DNA of 64,000 nt from Aulosira sp. FACHB-615 (GTDB taxonomy: Bacteria > Cyanobacteriota > Cyanobacteriia > Cyanobacteriales > Nostocaceae), in NCBI RefSeq assembly GCF_014698045.1, contig NZ_JACJSE010000013.1, forward strand, positions 119,530 to 183,529, given 5' to 3'. A program made the position numbers and the translations under genes. Below, piece after piece: positions 28,150 through 38,000 of the stretch (its first letter is position 1; each line of letters starts with the position of its first letter). The notes under the pieces are model-generated. The model was not told where the DNA came from and did no database searches. It saw only the letters and a program-made list of their open reading frames with translations.

Positions 28150-31100
28150 TTATTCTTTGAGCAAATCTTCCGCGCAAACTAATTGCAATTGAATAATTTC
28201 ACGCATCTGCTGACTAAAATCTTGCCGTGCTTGTAAAAAAGCTGTATGTGCTTGAGTTATCCGAGCATTATTAGCATTCAGCTTTTGACAGTGAGAGGTA
28301 TTTAACTCCAGCATTCTGATTAGGGTATTTAAATCTTGATTGGTAGCAGATGCTTGTGTCGGTGTGGCGATTAACTCAGAAGATTCTACTTTTTCTGCTG
28401 CTGTAAAACCGTGTTCAATGATATTTTTCATTGAAACTTCTGCATTTTGCGTCAAAATTTCACCGCCTAAGATTTTATGTGTATCTTGCAGGGATTTGAT
28501 GATATCAATTTCATCGGGTAATGGTATATTTGAATGCAGATTTTCAGATTGAATACCTTTAGCTTTCCCTGGCAAATCTTGGAAAAGTTTGCGGTTTTCT
28601 TCAGTCAAAATACTGGCGGTTATTGATTCACCACCGACTGTCACAGTGCGTAGTGTAGCTTTATTTTGTTTGGGCGCAGGTGTGAGGTTGTAGAGTGGTG
28701 ATAAATCTACAGCTACGCGATGGCTGAGAAGTTTTGCTAGTGCTTTGACAATGGTAGTATGGTCATCCATCCCCCGGCGGTTGAGGGATACGGTGATGTG
28801 GTCTTTGTCTTCGAGAATTTTATCAATCCAACGGGAACATACACCACCCGCACCAGCTTCGATGAAGATTCTCGCACCGTCGTCGTGGAGGCGGTTAACT
28901 AGGCGCGGAAAGTCTAATTGTTGGCAAAGTCCGGTGGCGATGCTGCGAGCGATCGCACCACTCTCCAGTACAATAGGCTGATATTCAGCCGCAGAATAGA
29001 AGGTAACACCTGCTAGATTCTGGGATGGCAAAGTATTTAATTTAACTAACTCTCCATACTCCGATCGCATCGTTTCACAGTGGATAACGTGATCAAAAGG
29101 AGCCGTAAAAGAGTTACATCCCAAGGCGGCAATGACTCGCTTACAAGCCGCAGGTTCACCAGCAATTAACACTTCTTCCGGTGTATTAATTTGCGTGAGA
29201 TAAACTTGTGGCTCGTTCTTGATGGCTTCTTGTACCTGTTCAGGACTCGCCATCAAAACGAAGTTACCCCAAAAGTTCTTGTCTGAATTATCTGTGTTTG
29301 GCAAACCCCAAAACTCGCGCACCGCATTTTTTGGGCCTGATAACCTATTTCCAAATAACGCCGAGGAGTTGAAGGAGTTACTACCTTGGAAAAAATCATT
29401 CCAAACTCCTTGGGCTACCATCATGCTCGTTTCACCCAAGCTGTAGCCAAATACGTACTTCGGCTTGAGTTGAAAGTCATCACAAATAACCGTGGTAAGC
29501 AGTCTGGTAAAGAACATTTCTGCTTCAAACATTGCTAAAGAATCATCTAGCAATTGCTTTTCTAGAGTCTCTAGCTGTCTGAGGGATAACTTACTCAAAC
29601 TTCTGGGAAATACTCTTAGTTCTACATCCGCTACCCGCTTATTTAGACTCTTCACCATGTAGTCGTTGAAGATTCTGGGGAACAGGCGGAAGAGATTCCG
29701 ACCCATACCGACATAAGAGTTCACAGCAGCCGGATACACATAGGCAATTTCGCCATGCTTTCCAAGAGGTTTCGGTGTGAAATAACTACCGATAGGTGTT
29801 TGCCAGTCTGTGCCTTTTTCAAACGCCGTTTTGACACCTTTACGCGCTGACTCAATTTCTTTGAGGAGTTCTTTTTTGTTCCGTCCGTTAATGGCGATGG
29901 CGTATTGCGCCTGGGGGTTGGCTTTGTATGCAGCAAAGGCTTGACTAGCACAGTCTGATAAAGAAGAACTAGTTTCAATGCTCTTTTGCAGACTATCTAG
30001 AGCCGCAAAAATACTATCCCTGTCGTTAGCAGTTATCGGAAACAAATGATATGGCATTTGTTCCAAATATCGGCTAGGGCGGTCTTCTTGGGTGGGGTCT
30101 TCTGAGATAATCACATGAGCAAAAGTACCATCACAACCCAGACCGTTAATTGCTGCTATCCGACGGTCAGAGTCTTTACCCAAGAACCAAGGGCGAGATT
30201 CTGTAGCCACATAAAAAGGACTTCCTTCCCATTGTTGTGGTGCTTTCACACCTGACCAGTTAGGAGTAGCAGGAATATAGCGATAGTAAAGACACAACGC
30301 TGTTTTGATTAAGCTGGCAATTCCCGAAGCTACTTGAGTGTGTCCGATATTGGCTTTGACGCTACCAATAGCAGAGTGCAAACCATGACCTACTGATGGG
30401 TATGCTTGCAATAAACCTGTAATTTCCGTTTCGTCTTCTTGGGGAATACCACTAGCGCAAACCTCTACATATTTCACCTGAGAGGGTTGTACACCTGCAC
30501 TCTGAAAGGCTTCGTTAGCTGAATTGACCAGAGATTGTCCGATACTGATAGCATCAATAGTGGCATAAATGCGATCGCCATTCTCTTGCGCCACATCGTA
30601 GCGTTTGAGAACCACTACACCCGCGCCTTCACCCACATTCCAACCGTTGGCTTTTTGGTCATAACTCAACGTATTGACACCAGTGTTAATCTTGGCGGTT
30701 TGATTGCGTAACAATACATTCTCTACACCACCAGCCAAGTCAACAGCACCAACAATGGCTGCGTCTGCTTCGCCAGTCATCAATAGCATTTGCGCTACTT
30801 CTAAAGCTCTAAAAACCGAAGTTTCTACAGCCGTGAGGGTGAAAGCAGGCCCGGTAAAGTTCCACAGTGAAGAAATACGACTCGCCATGATGTTAGCGAT
30901 GTAGCTTAGGTATTCACCAATCTCTACTTGTTGGTGAACGCTATCTTTAACGATGGTTTCTAATTGAGCAATCTTTTCTGGTGGTAAAGTAATTTCCGCC
31001 GCATTCAAACCATCTTTGACTTGCCAAGACAAATCCCATCTTTGCTGTAGCTGGTGGACAGATAACTCTGTTTCAGCAGCAATAATTACTGCAACATTAC

Positions 31101-31446
31101 CACCTTCTGGTAGGTTTGCATCTTTGATAGCGCGTTCTGCAACCTTCAACAGTAATAGTTGTTGGGGGTTAAGTTTTTCGACTTCGTTGGGAGGAATTTT
31201 ATAGGCTAAAGTATCAATTTCAAAGTCTTTGATATATGCTCCGACTGGGGGTTTACCTTCAGCTAAACCGTAGTCTTGGAGTAAGTCTTTTTGTTCGTTA
31301 ATGCCATACCATCTTTTTTCGGGTAGAGGTATGAAGTGTTGTTTACCGTCATAAATACTGCGTTCAAAAGCGTCTAAGTTATGGCATTCTCCGAAGAAGG
31401 CATCCATGCCAATAATGGCAATTTTGTTTTTATTATCTTGGGTCAT
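28150..31446 (-). CDS. hglC: HglC: KS-fold (chain-length-factor-like) plus acyltransferase
   Basis: 1098 aa, ATG 31446. Residues about 8-450 have the ketosynthase fold but the nucleophile motif DAACASS is TAVETSV (Cys to Glu near 210) and EAHGTGT is EVCASGI (His to Cys), so this domain cannot condense and looks like a chain-length-factor or decarboxylating partner, as in PfaC. Residues about 570-860 form an acyltransferase with GMGRNL and the Ser motif GYSLGET (near 669). The C-terminal ~60 residues are a helical, Gln-rich coil. The likely partner of the dead KS is the active KS encoded immediately upstream (31644-33023). Role: chain elongation of heterocyst glycolipid aglycone. Symbol by position in the conserved cluster. 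Confidence 0.85.
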   Translation of the reverse strand: MTQDNKNKIAIIGMDAFFGECHNLDAFERSIYDGKQHFIPLPEKRWYGINEQKDLLQDYGLAEGKPPVGAYIKDFEIDTLAYKIPPNEVEKLNPQQLLLLKVAERAIKDANLPEGGNVAVIIAAETELSVHQLQQRWDLSWQVKDGLNAAEITLPPEKIAQLETIVKDSVHQQVEIGEYLSYIANIMASRISSLWNFTGPAFTLTAVETSVFRALEVAQMLLMTGEADAAIVGAVDLAGGVENVLLRNQTAKINTGVNTLSYDQKANGWNVGEGAGVVVLKRYDVAQENGDRIYATIDAISIGQSLVNSANEAFQSAGVQPSQVKYVEVCASGIPQEDETEITGLLQAYPSVGHGLHSAIGSVKANIGHTQVASGIASLIKTALCLYYRYIPATPNWSGVKAPQQWEGSPFYVATESRPWFLGKDSDRRIAAINGLGCDGTFAHVIISEDPTQEDRPSRYLEQMPYHLFPITANDRDSIFAALDSLQKSIETSSSLSDCASQAFAAYKANPQAQYAIAINGRNKKELLKEIESARKGVKTAFEKGTDWQTPIGSYFTPKPLGKHGEIAYVYPAAVNSYVGMGRNLFRLFPRIFNDYMVKSLNKRVADVELRVFPRSLSKLSLRQLETLEKQLLDDSLAMFEAEMFFTRLLTTVICDDFQLKPKYVFGYSLGETSMMVAQGVWNDFFQGSNSFNSSALFGNRLSGPKNAVREFWGLPNTDNSDKNFWGNFVLMASPEQVQEAIKNEPQVYLTQINTPEEVLIAGEPAACKRVIAALGCNSFTAPFDHVIHCETMRSEYGELVKLNTLPSQNLAGVTFYSAAEYQPIVLESGAIARSIATGLCQQLDFPRLVNRLHDDGARIFIEAGAGGVCSRWIDKILEDKDHITVSLNRRGMDDHTTIVKALAKLLSHRVAVDLSPLYNLTPAPKQNKATLRTVTVGGESITASILTEENRKLFQDLPGKAKGIQSENLHSNIPLPDEIDIIKSLQDTHKILGGEILTQNAEVSMKNIIEHGFTAAEKVESSELIATPTQASATNQDLNTLIRMLELNTSHCQKLNANNARITQAHTAFLQARQDFSQQMREIIQLQLVCAEDLLKE

Positions 31447-31468
31447 TATTGAGTACCTAAACAGAGTT

Positions 31469-31676
31469 TATAACGAACCGCAAAGGACGCAAAGAGCGCG
31501 AAGGAAAGAGGGAATAACGAACCACAGAGACACAGAGAGAAGTTGCGTGCGCGGGTTCCCCGCGTTGAGCAAACTTCGGGAGAACACAGAGTTAGAGAGA
31601 CAATAGGTAATTTTATAAACTTATCTAGAAATCTCTAAAACTCTTATTTCTTTGTGTCCTTTGTGTCCTTCGCGGT
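31469..31676. repeat. Dispersed repeats forming an inverted pair around hglD 3' end
   Basis: 31472-31500 carries AACCGCAAAGGACGCAAAG-type sequence and 31640-31676 carries the complementary sense (CTTTGTGTCC, CTTCGCGGTTTT). The right arm overlaps the last codons of the KS gene, whose C-terminus TAKDTKDTKK is encoded by the repeat itself. A central element contains GTTGCGTGCGCGGGTTCC. Same family as the other hgl spacers. Confidence 0.65.
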
Positions 31677-33023
31677 TTTTTCCAAAATGATGTGAGAGTT
31701 AGTTCCACCAAACCCAAAGGCGCTTAAAGCTACACGTTTAGTCGAATTATTATTAGGCCAAGGTGTTGTTGTTTTAACAATGTTTTTAGGAGAAATAACA
31801 GTATTTTCTGCACCGATGGGTTCATCAATATTAATGGTGGGTGGAATTACACCATGATTCAGGCTGTAAATTGCTTTGGTTAAGCCAACCATTCCAGCAC
31901 CTACTAACAAATGACCAACATTTGATTTAGCAGAACCTATTAATGGTGATGCTTGGTGTTTACCGAAAAAGCTTTCTACAGAATTACATTCGGTGGTATC
32001 GCCTAAGAGTGTGCCTGTAGCGTGACACTCTAGATAATCAATGTCTTTGGGGCTAAGTTGGGCTTCTTGATAAGCTCGTTCGTAAGCGAGGATTTGTCCT
32101 TTGGCGTTAGGGCTGAGTAGGTGTTTGCCTCTACCATCGTTGGAGAGTCCATTACCGCAAACAGTAGCGAGGATATTATCGCCATCTCTGACAGCATCAC
32201 TGTAGCGTTTGAGAACTACCATACCGATACCTTCGGAGGTTACTAAACCGCGTGATGCTTTATCTAGGGGACGGCTAATTCCGTTTTCTGGATATCCTTG
32301 AATACCAGAAAAGAGCATTCGTAAGAATAGAGGATCGGAGCAACTAATAGCACCAGCTAACATCAAATCAGCTTTGTGTGTCTGTAAATAGTGTGATGCT
32401 AGTTTGATGGAGTAAAAGGCTGAGGAACAAGCTGCATCTATACAGAAATGAGTGCCTGATAATGAGAGAGATTGAGCGATGAGGGCGGCGGGTAAGCCGG
32501 AGATCATCGCGTTGTAGGATGATGGTTTGCTGGTTGGGGGGATGGCTGCTAAATGGAAATCTTGGTCTTGGAGAAGTTGCGCGATCGCACCATCAATTGT
32601 GCGACGATAAATGGGGGATAATAATTGATTGGAAAGTTTTGTCGGTAGGGCAAGGGTTCCTAAAATTACGCCGCATTTGGCGAGGGCTTTTTGATTACCT
32701 AAATAGCCACTATGTTGCACTGCTTGTTTAGCTGCGTAGAGTGACCATTTAAAGGTGTTATCTAAGCTATTTACTAAGGTTGGCGGTAAATTATATTCGC
32801 TGGGGTCGAATTGAAAGTTGCGAATAAATCCACCTTGGAGGAAGTAAATTTTTTCCGGTTTGCCTTTAGCAGTATCGTAAAATATTGTGGGATCAACGCC
32901 AATTTCGGCAAGTGTAACTTCTGAGGTTGAGTTTTTTTGTTCGGTGATATTCTGCCAAAATTGTTCGGGATTATTTGCGTCGGGAAATAGGCAGGATATA
33001 CCGATGATGGCTATTTTTTCCAC
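31644..33023 (-). CDS. hglD: HglD-position stand-alone ketosynthase
   Basis: 459 aa, GTG start at 33023 with GAGG nine bases upstream. A single-domain beta-ketoacyl synthase with the complete catalytic triad: Cys in IDAACSSA (near 198), His in ECHATGTLLGD (near 338) and His in SAKSNVGHLLVGAG (near 372). It would catalyse Claisen condensation of malonyl units, presumably as a heterodimer with the inactive KS of the next gene. The last ten residues (TAKDTKDTKK) are repetitive and come from a dispersed DNA repeat. The symbol is inferred from gene order D-C-A-B in Anabaena; the activity call is firm, the symbol less so. Confidence 0.8.
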   Translation of the reverse strand: MEKIAIIGISCLFPDANNPEQFWQNITEQKNSTSEVTLAEIGVDPTIFYDTAKGKPEKIYFLQGGFIRNFQFDPSEYNLPPTLVNSLDNTFKWSLYAAKQAVQHSGYLGNQKALAKCGVILGTLALPTKLSNQLLSPIYRRTIDGAIAQLLQDQDFHLAAIPPTSKPSSYNAMISGLPAALIAQSLSLSGTHFCIDAACSSAFYSIKLASHYLQTHKADLMLAGAISCSDPLFLRMLFSGIQGYPENGISRPLDKASRGLVTSEGIGMVVLKRYSDAVRDGDNILATVCGNGLSNDGRGKHLLSPNAKGQILAYERAYQEAQLSPKDIDYLECHATGTLLGDTTECNSVESFFGKHQASPLIGSAKSNVGHLLVGAGMVGLTKAIYSLNHGVIPPTINIDEPIGAENTVISPKNIVKTTTPWPNNNSTKRVALSAFGFGGTNSHIILEKTAKDTKDTKK

Positions 33024-33084
33024 TGTTGTTGTCCTCGTTGGGGTGGGCTTTTGGATTTACGTTGTTCCCCGGAGTGGAAATTTG

Positions 33085-33180
33085 TTTCGCGCAAAGGCGC
33101 AAAGGCGCAAAGAGATATTACTATTTTAAACGCAGAGGGGCGCGGAGGGTTATCGGCGTTTATCTGCGTTTATCTGCGGT
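33085..33180. repeat. CGCAAAGG / TTTATCTGCG dispersed repeats in hgl operon spacer
   Basis: Three tandem GGCGCAAA units at about 33089-33112, then GCAGAGGGGCGCGGAGG and two GTTTATCTGCG units near 33153-33175 that end against the stop codon of the KR-DH gene. No gene present. Confidence 0.65.
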
Positions 33181-34910
33181 TATTTATTCATCATTCTCAT
33201 AGGCCAAATTACTGCTTTGGCTCCGAGGATGCGGGAGTAAATTTTACCTTCGCGGTCGTGGATGTAATAGTCAGAGGTTACGCCTGTTGCTGTTTTTGCT
33301 TTAACTTCGCAAGAAACGTAGAAGATTTCATCGCAAGGTAAGGCGCGGAATTGTTCGGAGTGGGTGAGTTGTCCTGGTAAGCATATTTCTTGATGGAAAT
33401 GGTTTAGCCAAACCCATAATGGTTGTGTGCTTAAATCATTACAGTATGGGTTATGCCAATTGATAGGAAATTGCCCTTGCGTTTGGGGTGAGATTGATGC
33501 CCAATAGCATTCGGTGGTGATTTTTTCGGGGGTAATGTTAATAACTCTGGTGATTTTTTGGAATGCTGGGCCGTGGAATAATGAGGAGCTATCTTTTTGA
33601 TAAAAGTCTTTACCAGTGGTGGTGATGATGTTATCTTCGCTGAGGTTTACTGATTCGTAAACTGGTGCTTCTGGCATTTTCCGCACGATTTTAATATTGG
33701 CGCGGAAGTGATAATGGGTTTTGCCTTCTGGTGTTTTACTTAAGATTGTGGTTTGTAATTCGACAAATTCCGATTCGCTTTTGGCGAGTTCTTGAACTTC
33801 GAGAATGTGTTCGCTGATGTTGGAGTTAGCGAAGGTAATTCCTTTGAGAACTTTGAATTCTTTACAACTTAAATAGCGATAACCTGGATGCAATTCTTCA
33901 CAAGCGTTAATCATCCAAGACATGGCGCAGGTTGCTGGTAATACGGGAGAACCAGCAATAACATGATCATATAAGAAGGGATTTGCTTCTAATACGATGC
34001 GGCGACGAATGCGGTAGCTTTTAAGTTCTGCATCTAAGGGTGCGGGTGGGCGAATTGTGGGGCTACCGATAACTACTTGGGTGGAGTCATGGTGTGCTGG
34101 ATGCAGTTCATTGACTAACATTTGTGCGCCGATATCAATGGGGATAATATCAATTCCCCGTTCGGCGAAGGCTTTTTTGAGTTCTGGTGTGACCATCCCG
34201 CTATCCCAACCGCCCCAGTTGATAGCAACTACGTGACAATTGGGATGCTTTTGTTTGAATAGATGGGCTGATTTGTTGAGAATTTCGTTAGCGATCGCAT
34301 AATCAGATTGCCCAATATTCCCGTAAAATCCAGTTACGGAGGAGAACAATACTAATTGTTCTAGTTGATTGGGATTAACGCAATTCAGTAAATTTTCTAA
34401 GCCTTGAACTTTGGCTGTATAAACTTTTTCAAAGTCTTGGTCAGTTTTCTTTTCGATTAATTTATCGGCTAAGTTACCAGCACCGTGAATAATGCCAGTA
34501 ATCGCTCCGGTACGTGCAACTGTGGCTGCTAGTTTTTGTTGTAGTTCAGCAACATTTGTCACATCAGCACTCAGATATTCAACCTTTGCGCCTGTTGCTT
34601 GAATTTCTGCTATCGTCTGCTTAATTTCTCGACTGGAAGCAATTTTGTTATATATTTTCTGCACACTCATGGGTGTAGGTTTCTCACCTTGAGCGAGCAG
34701 ATTTTCCATGATGCGTTTTTTTAATGCAGCATCTTCAAAACAATCTTTGGCGAAGTCTGGTTCGTTTTCTAATATTTCGGAACGACCGAGCAGAATAAAT
34801 GTACAAGGTTGTTGTTGTGCAAGTTTTTTAACGCAGAGGGAGGTGATTCCTTTCGCACCACCACTGACGAGAAATACTGATGAGGAACGAACCTGAGTTG
34901 CTGTTGTCAT
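33180..34910 (-). CDS. PKS ketoreductase-dehydratase protein (hglF/hglG position)
   Basis: 576 aa, ATG 34910. Residues about 10-275 are the catalytic half of a PKS ketoreductase: NADPH site LVSGGAKGITSL (near 14-25), Ser in LFSSVTGFYG (near 185) and Tyr in SDYAIANEIL (near 202). Residues about 295-570 form a hotdog dehydratase with the His motif YDHVIAGSPVLPA (His near 313) and the PKS-DH type second half (SSLFHGPAFQKI). The structural half of the same KR is at the end of the upstream protein HglE, so one PfaA-like module is split over two genes. It would reduce the beta-keto group and dehydrate the product. In Anabaena this position is hglF or hglG; I could not decide which. Confidence 0.85.
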   Translation of the reverse strand: MTTATQVRSSSVFLVSGGAKGITSLCVKKLAQQQPCTFILLGRSEILENEPDFAKDCFEDAALKKRIMENLLAQGEKPTPMSVQKIYNKIASSREIKQTIAEIQATGAKVEYLSADVTNVAELQQKLAATVARTGAITGIIHGAGNLADKLIEKKTDQDFEKVYTAKVQGLENLLNCVNPNQLEQLVLFSSVTGFYGNIGQSDYAIANEILNKSAHLFKQKHPNCHVVAINWGGWDSGMVTPELKKAFAERGIDIIPIDIGAQMLVNELHPAHHDSTQVVIGSPTIRPPAPLDAELKSYRIRRRIVLEANPFLYDHVIAGSPVLPATCAMSWMINACEELHPGYRYLSCKEFKVLKGITFANSNISEHILEVQELAKSESEFVELQTTILSKTPEGKTHYHFRANIKIVRKMPEAPVYESVNLSEDNIITTTGKDFYQKDSSSLFHGPAFQKITRVINITPEKITTECYWASISPQTQGQFPINWHNPYCNDLSTQPLWVWLNHFHQEICLPGQLTHSEQFRALPCDEIFYVSCEVKAKTATGVTSDYYIHDREGKIYSRILGAKAVIWPMRMMNK

Positions 34911-34937
34911 ATTTGTTTGAATTTGAGAATTTATTTA

Positions 34938-35000
34938 AACGAACCGCCAAGGCGCAGAGGACGCGGAGAAGAAGAGTTTTTCTTTGCGCCTTTGCGCCTT
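34938..35000. repeat. Inverted repeat of CGCAGAGG type in hglE-KR/DH spacer
   Basis: Left arm 34940-34965 (AACCGCCAAGGCGCAGAGG region) faces right arm 34984-35005 (TTTGCGCCTTTGCGTG region) and together they form an imperfect hairpin in the 101-nt spacer. Same family as at 27964, 31469 and 33085. Confidence 0.65.
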
Positions 35001-35011
35001 TGCGTGAGGCA

Positions 35012-38000
35012 TTACTTAATGGAAGCCTTCAACGTAACTCGCCCTTGGGAACCGTAACCCACTTCATTGATATAAAGATTCGAGTCGCACAGTTCGCCAA
35101 TAATATGTTCAGCCGATTTTTGTGCATCTATCGCCGGACTCAAATCAATGGAGCGAGCAAATACTTTTGGCCATTCCCATCTTAGAGTTTTAGTAAGTCC
35201 AAATAAACCACCTGCGATCGCTCCATAATTGGTGTTATGCTCTAACCCAAATGCTCCATCTAAGCGCACGACTGTTAAGAAGGAACTGCGGGTGTAATTG
35301 GCGGTTTCGGTAAGAGCTTTCTTCAAGTATTTCGCTACAAAGAAGATATGCTTAACTATGGCTTTGTCTTGTTCTACAGCCTGGGGATGGATGTGAATGA
35401 AGCTGCCAATTGTACCAATATTAGTTGCGATCGCGGATAATTTGTGTTGGAGTAATTCTTCACTCATATCTGCGAGGGTGATACGTTCTACACCAGCAGG
35501 TAAGGGTGCTTGTTGAGCGATGATGGCTTGGGGGAAGCTTAATACTACTACTTTCCAACCGCGATCGCACAGGGTTTGGACTAGGTGGGAGGTGGTGAGG
35601 GAGCCATCATCTGTGATTAAGCAGATGTGTCCCTCTGGCAAACTGAACTCTAAGCTGTCTGGTAGTGGGAGGATTTTTAGTTGCGCGGGACGACGCGCAA
35701 CGTTTTCGATTACTTGGACTGGCTGGAAGTCCCAGTTAGAATCAGGCTTTTTTTTTTCACCCGCAACTAGGCGTTGCAGATACTCAACTATTTGACCGAT
35801 GGTTCGCAAGTCACCTAAGTCTTCGACGTTGGGTTTGGGTAGGTTGGGGTACGTTTCTTGCATTGCTCCCAGAATTTCTACCCGTTTGATAGAGTCGATA
35901 CCTAAGTCCGCTTCCATGTCCATTTCCAGTTCCAGCATCTCGACTGGGTAGCCAGTTTTATCGCTGGTGATGGCTAGAAGTGTTTGGGCGATATCTGCGT
36001 AATCAGTGGTATCTTCTACTGTTTCGACAACTGGAGTCTCAGCAATTACTACTGGTTCAGGTGCAGTTACTACAGGCGCAACTGGCATTTCTGGTGCGAC
36101 TGGTGCGGGTAACACTGCAACTCCGACATTAGCACTTCCAGAAGCATTAGATTGCAGATATTTAATGATGTCGCCGATGCTGCGTTTTTCTGCTAGTTCT
36201 TCTAAGTTGGGCTTGGGTAAGTTAGGATACATTTCTTGTAATCCACCCAAGATTTCAACTCGTTTGATGGAGTCAATACCCAAGTCGGCTTCCATATCCA
36301 TCTCTAATTCGAGCATTTCGACTGGGTAGCCAGTTTTATCGCTGATAATAGCCAGCAGGTTTTTGTCTAAGTCAGAGACATCAACAGCAGGTGCAGCTAT
36401 AACAGGTGCGCTAACTACAGCTACAGGCTGAGGCGTAGGAATTGGAACAACTGGTGCAGGTGTTTCAACTACAGGTGTGGGCGTGAAAGCAACAGGCTGA
36501 GGCGCAGATGCAACCGCTACAGGCTGAGGTGCTGGTGCGACTGGTGTTTCAATTACAGGCGCAGGCGCAACTGCTACAGGCTGGGGTGCTGGTGCAACTG
36601 GTGTTTCAACAGGTTTGTGACCATTACCGTTACCATTGCCATTTTTCGCTACAGGCTCAACTACTGGAGCGGGTGCAACAATTTTGGTGGTTGCAGGTAC
36701 AGGTGCATCACTGACAGAGGTTGGTTCAACTGCAACACCACCAGCAATCAACTGTGAATATTGTTGCTGAATGAGATTGAAGAAATTTTTGGCGTATTCT
36801 ACCTGTTCCAGAAGATATTGTTCATGGATGCGGAGAGTTTCACCTTGTTGGGCGTGAAACTGCATCATACTGCGTTCGACACCTTCCATCACCACTAGCT
36901 TCAGTTGCGCTACCTCTTGGGAAGACTTGGCGTTAGCGAACAAAGCGTTTTGCTGCTGCATCAGTTGGAAGAATGCTTTGGTATATTCCATCTGATGATT
37001 GAGATACTGACCGTGAGTTTGTAAGTTATCAGATTGATTCTTTTGGAATTGAGTCAGCAGATACTCTAAGCTTTCTAGCATTCGCTGGTAATTTACCAAG
37101 TTTTCAGGTGTTGGCATATCAGTTTCCTGGGCTAGTTTCATATTGAGTGCTGAGTGCTGAGTGCTGAGTGCTGAGTGCTGTACACTGAGCGAAGTCGAAG
37201 TGTGAGTGCTGAGTGTTGATTCTGGTGAAGAATTCTCAGTCTTTTCTTCACTTGTGGGCGGAATCTCTTGTAACTGGTCTTTCAACTCAGCACTCAGCAC
37301 TTTCAACTCAGCACTTTGTAACGAAACCTTATGTCCACTCTCCAACGCTTCCTTAAAACCGTTTCTAGTTTTCTCCGAAACGTAGTTAATCCCATTGAGA
37401 CGCACACTCAAAGTTTTCTTCTTCTCAGCAGGTAATACAGGTTGAACTTGATAAGGGTCAAGATTCTTCAACTGCATCCCAATGACGCGCATTTGTACTG
37501 CTGCTTCCCGCAGAGAACGATCGCTGTTCTTCTGAGTGCTAGGATTCAAGGCGATGGTAATATGAGGGCGATCGCCTAAAATATCCTTAACTAAGTTAGT
37601 CAGAATCCTTTTCGGCCCGAATTCCACAAAGCAAGCACCGCCAGCCGCGTAAATATTCTCAATTTCCTGTTTAAACAGCACCGAACTTGCCAGGTGAGTT
37701 TCCAGGATGCGCTGCATTCCCGTGGGGTCTTGGGGATAAGGCTTGCCAGTAACATTGCTGAAAACTGGAGTTGTTGCGGTATTGAATTTGACTGATTTTG
37801 TAGCGATCGCAAAGGACTTCTGGGCAAAAGCAATCAGTGAAGTATGAAAGGCTGCGGAAACAGGCAACGGTACAGCCGCATATCCCTGTTCTTGCAAAGT
37901 CTGACGCACTTTAGCGATTTCTGCGGTCGGCCCGGCCAACACTACCTGAGTCGGAGAATTAAAGTTAGCAATGGATACTTGCGGGAACTGCTTGAGTATA

